A DNA stretch of 64,000 nt. It comes from Straminergon stramineum (Eukaryota; Streptophyta; Bryopsida; Hypnales; Calliergonaceae). The stretch spans positions 21,516,501 to 21,580,500 of the forward strand of contig OY987268.1 in the NCBI GenBank assembly GCA_963920665.1. The letters run 5' to 3'. The position numbers and the translations under genes are program-made. The notes beneath the pieces are model-generated. The model had not been told where the DNA came from and did not search any database. It saw only the letters and a program-made list of their open reading frames with translations. Shown here in pieces: positions 59,960 to 64,000 of this stretch (position 1 is the stretch's first letter; each line of letters begins with the position of its first letter).

Positions 59960-60910
59960 TTAAAAACAAAGTATTGTATAAGGTGGATACACCCAAAATT
60001 GCACCTTGCCTAGCACCGCCATCATCACTATGTGTACATCTCGAGAATCAATATATACATATGTAAAAGAAAGGATTTTTGAACATCTACCCCCCAAAAC
60101 TTTGACCCTTTGTAACTTTTGCATACAATATCCAAATGTTGTGTTCTTTGGTGCATTGGAACCACCAGGTTTCACTTAACAACAAGATAACATGAAAATT
60201 CAACCAGTCTAATAATAGTAACTAGGCACAGTAGCCAAAAAGTGTCGGTTTGTGGGGTACCCACCAAACCGCCTAATGATGTTCAACACCAAATAGCCTA
60301 ATTGATGAAGTTCAAATTTAACTTCTTATATTTACAATATTAACAAGAACAATGATGCAACCAAAAATGTTAAACAGAACAAGATCCAACCAGTAAGGTT
60401 ATGTCTGATAATGTGAGAGTAAAGCCTCTGACTTTCCCATTGCCAACTCTAAATTGCAGTAGAACAGTAATTAAATTGCTGTAGAACTTTGCGTATTCAC
60501 AGTAACGGGGATAATTACAATGCTAACGAACCGAAAGCTTACTTCAAGGAATCCTTTGAAGTAGTACAAATCTCTGAAACCTCTCGACCATGGCAATGGT
60601 TACTCTACCCGAAGTCCAGAATAATCACTTGAGTCAGTCCTCATAGACGGCACCGGTGATTCCACCCTACAAACACCTGAAGCTAGTACAAGGCAATGGA
60701 GAAAGGAGGATTGTGGCCCAATTAAGCAAGATCCACGAGACTGCAGGAGGCATGTTATGTTCCACCTCTGTGCAGCCTATTGTAAGTTATACCTGCTCAA
60801 ATTTACAACCTGAGTACCTGAAACAATCTGAACCAGAGATCCGAAAACTGTCATGGAGGTGCCTGGGATAATAAATCAGTAGCTAGTAGCTTAGTTGCAA
60901 CTAAGTGAAG
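59960..60910. other. Spacer and probable 3' UTR of the minus-strand J-domain gene
   Basis: An imperfect palindrome around CGGTTTGTGGGGTACCCACC lies near 60245. From 60400 to 60910 composition is more balanced and probably includes the gene's 3' UTR. The 71-codon plus-strand frame at 60656-60871 shows no motif. Confidence 0.45.
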
Positions 60911-63900
60911 CTAGTTTAAGTGCCCGGCAGCAGTCTTCTTCTTCTTCTCTTTCTCCTCGTGAGCTCCGGACTGTGAAGGTAATGTCCCTGCGCTCCTCCG
61001 GAGACTTGCGTTCTGTCTTGAATACTCTCGCCATCGCCGAGAAGCTGCCGCTGTCTTTGCTGCACGCTCTCTTCCTTCCGATCCATCTGCAAGATGATGC
61101 TAGAATCGTCAGGGACATGCATGATCAAGTCTCGTACAGTGAGGGAACTTTGCTACCGATCGAGAAACGAAACTATTCTTGCTCTTGTTTAGCCTTCAAT
61201 TAATAAGTAATTTACACTGATCTGTCCGTCCTACTAGTGAGGGGGGAAATTATCTTCACCCTAGAAAGTTCATGAATGTCACCATAAATTTTAGTTTTCA
61301 GGAAATTGGAACAATACAACAATACTTCAGCCTGCACTAATTCATAATAGTGTGCACTACTTTGGTAAATTGATGTCACACGCACTATTAGGACGAATTA
61401 GTGTAATGTTTGATTGGAAAGAAATGGGGTTGTCTGCTGTGACTTATTTAGCGGCCTACAACTTTGAAATTGCATAAGAATTGGTTTGAAGTAGATTTTG
61501 ATTTTTGTAAAATTGATCTCCAAGAGGGGAAGAAGTACTCTTAGAAACATTCAATAGAAGGTACCTGGCCTGAAATCTTCGTCTCCTCCGAAGACAGTCC
61601 ACCCTTGCCAAAATGCTCCCGGGGCGTCTTTGCCCTTCTCCTTCATCATCCGAATCCGTGCACGATTCTGCCAGTTGAGTCATACAATTCTTAATTTACA
61701 GACCGCACAAATTTGTCTTTCAATAAGAAACCAGAAGAGTCAAGGATCGGTTGTAGGTGACATTCATGCTGAAAATGCCTCAGCCAGACAAATCGCTAAT
61801 AAACTAACGAAGCTCATCTCTTTCCTTGATATGGAAAACTCTCCAAAGCATTACAAAGGTTACGAAGCTAACATGTGTGAGGGGTTCCAAGACATACCAA
61901 TGCCTGAGATTGCCGCTTCTCCCATCTCCAACTTGCCTGCAAGACCCGATTCAGGAACCAAACAACGCACATTACTCACAGAGTCCGGCTCAAAACTACA
62001 CGTACAGTGACTATTGTATATCTGTCTAGCAATGCAATTCAACATTTCACATAATCGCGAAAGGAAGCTCGGAGGGAGCTCCACATCCCCTAGAGAAGAT
62101 GAGCTTAGATTGGTGACAACACTCGTAGGAAAAAGGGTCTTGGGGCATCAAGCTACCAGAGCATGCTTGATACCCCCAAATACCTTCTTTCAACTAGTGC
62201 AGAATAATCTAAGAACTCTTGCAACAACTCTAAAGTAAGTATTTCAACAATTGAATTATTTTCCCAAAATTCCTATAGGACACACTTTAAAATTGAAGGG
62301 AAATTGACCAGCAAACAAAAATTTGGAGTAGATTTAGCACCTGGGCGAAGACATTGGGTGACCGAAAGCCCATGCCAGACATCATCATGGCAACCTGAAC
62401 ATCGTAAGCCACAACAAGAGTTTCAACAATAAACTTTCATGTGCAAAAGCCGCAGTGTAAACATGACTTGCTTAAAATGGATATGGCACTGATCTTTGAA
62501 TGAAAATGGGGTTGACCTCCCTGTTCGAACTTGCACAAGAAATCTTTCACAGTTGAAAAAAATTGGATCTCAACAGATTTGGATCTTGTACCCAACATGA
62601 TCTCTCCATGGCTCTGTACTGATCTTCCGAAAATCACATTCCTATATATAGTCAAATGCATTATAATGACACTAATAGTATCATCTAACTTGGACAAAAC
62701 ATCTAAAACAAAAAAATTCAACCAAACACGACGATTACTCCTTTCATAAGCAAAAATATTTCTAATAAGGATAATGACGCTGACAATGAAGTGCTCACAT
62801 TAACACGCTCAATCCTCCTCATCTCATCCTCAAGGAGCGTCAACTGCGCAGCTGTCACCCAGTGTATGCAATCTACAGGGCTGCAAAAACACACCCGAAC
62901 ACGAACCCTCTTTAACATCAGAAACACGGGATGTCTTACAATGTATATAGTTTCCAAGACGAAGCTTTGTTCAAAAGGAGAAGAGCATCTAACCCACTGT
63001 TTCAGTAACTCAAATGTCAAGCTAAATCATCAATGAGCTCATCTCAAAAGCTCCCCTCCCAATAGATTAACATTAGATCGATATTTTAAGGTAACATTAA
63101 TCTAAGAGTCTTGTATTGCAGGAGAGGCTAAGCACAGCGCTTGATGTTACCATGTGTCAATAGCTTCTTGAGCTCTTGGAGCACACCCCGACTGGCAATG
63201 AACCCGAGCTCTTCCAAAATCCTCCTCAATTTCGAAAGTATCAGGAGCTATAAGGGCACAGTTCTTGCAGCCTGCATACAATTTCGCACAAATCCACTCA
63301 GATCCGCCCACACTAAATACTAGTGAAACACAGACTAAGGTAGAGGATACGAAAAACATGAGGAACCTGATCCCGTCTCTTACTGACTGAAAGTGATCTC
63401 TCCAGAGCGCTATACATCAGACTCCTAAATATGTTAAAATGCTGAAACTTAAATTGACACAAATACTATGGCTATTCCTCTAAATAGTAATCTAAAGCTT
63501 GATTCATCCCATAAGATGACTATCAGATACTAAATTAAGGGTTTTGCATATACAGTTATCAGAGACTCTCAAGCTGTCAATGCAACTTACCAATGCAGCT
63601 GAACTCATCAACAAACGCATGATCGCGTTCTTGGGTTGTAGTTAAGAAAGGGTTAGCCGATGTTGGTGCGAAGCCATTAATCTCATCGTACACTATCCGT
63701 TGCTCCGGATCGCTGAGCACCTGCAACACCACAAATTAATTGCTTATCAGAAAAAATGTTGCCGAAAACGAACTCGTTTGAATGTGTGAGAACTGTGAAA
63801 TAGTAAATGCTTATGTGCAGGAGTTTCCAGACTGTGAGAGGTTTGAGTGTAAATAGATGAGGAGCGGATACCTCATAAATCTCGTTTACAAACATGCAAA

Positions 63901-64000
63901 AATCAGTGGACGCTGGGTTGTTGCCACTCAGATCTGGGTGACAAGTCTTCATGCAAGAATAGTACGCCCTTTTGATCTCCAGCGGTGTTGCATCTGGCGT
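60911..64000 (-). CDS. J-domain plus 4Fe-4S ferredoxin protein, plastid DJC76/DJC77 type (5' end outside window)
   Basis: Exons on the minus strand: 64000-63872 (continues beyond the edge), 63720-63591, 63271-63151, 62880-62799, 62394-62341, 61936-61898, 61667-61565, 61086-60911. Introns are GT-AG and frames join, giving 277 visible residues. HPD, the Hsp70-stimulating tripeptide of J-domains, is at visible residues 21-23. After the J-domain comes a ferredoxin-like cluster site, C85-x2-C88-x2-C91, with C127-P as the fourth ligand. The conserved tail has LLEDEMRRIERVN, MMMSGMG, WEKRQ, RIRMMK and RRWREYS, as in Arabidopsis chloroplast DJC76/DJC77 proteins. The family is thought to couple Hsp70 co-chaperone work with an iron-sulfur or redox role in plastids; the plastid location is inferred, since the N-terminus is not in view. 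The C-terminus ends in a Lys-rich stretch. Two very small exons (54 and 39 nt) are conserved in content and easily missed. Confidence 0.93.

Noticed and set aside
61630..62010. 126-codon plus-strand frame, and a similar one at 60895-61203
   Set aside because: These overlap exons of the minus-strand J-domain gene on the opposite strand; the conserved motifs are on the minus strand.

Overview
The window is nuclear DNA from a land plant. Four genes with GT-AG introns sit in very AT-rich DNA crowded with short non-autonomous transposons. Each gene was rebuilt exon by exon from conserved protein motifs, and the reading frame carries across every junction described. The gene set (a WD40 scaffold protein, an R2R3-MYB of the tapetum/sporogenesis type, COR413, and a chloroplast-type J-domain/ferredoxin protein) together with the divergent MYB termini suggests a bryophyte, probably a moss. 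That placement is inference and is not settled by this sequence.

Layout. 1-5.1 kb: gene-poor, with one TTAA-bounded element. 5.2-9.6 kb: WDR83/MORG1-like gene, + strand, eight coding exons, complete. 9.6-25.5 kb: no gene. It holds a CACTA-type MITE, a run of four 0.7-0.77 kb elements sharing 20-bp inverted termini, a Harbinger-like element carrying an 81-bp tandem repeat, and a hAT-like MITE whose empty site survives in a diverged copy of the host repeat at 51.4 kb. 25.6-30.4 kb: R2R3-MYB gene, + strand, four exons. Its last intron is built of a degenerate ~180-bp tandem repeat, and its C-terminal end lies in a shifted frame. 30.5-47.8 kb: 3' flank of the MYB gene, then AT-rich DNA with several TTAA-bounded elements, two of them forming a 2.1-kb inverted repeat with a palindromic CACTA-like MITE nested inside. 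48.1-49.6 kb: COR413 cold-acclimation membrane protein, + strand, four exons, complete, with a possible CRT/DRE core upstream. 49.6-60.6 kb: a short retroposon with an 18-bp target duplication, then repeats. 60.9-64.0 kb: J-domain plus 4Fe-4S ferredoxin protein, minus strand, eight exons seen, the 5' part lying beyond the window edge.

The four genes do not form a functional unit; each has its own role in splicing or signalling scaffolds, transcription, membrane cold response, or plastid chaperone/redox work. The most unusual signals are in non-coding DNA: (1) tandem duplications with a period of about 173-202 bp in or beside two different genes; (2) eight elements whose ends look like TTAA-CCC, which recalls piggyBac, a superfamily not expected to be common in land plants; (3) insertions dated by nesting or by a preserved empty site. 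No tRNA, rRNA, CRISPR array or autonomous transposase/reverse transcriptase gene was recognised.
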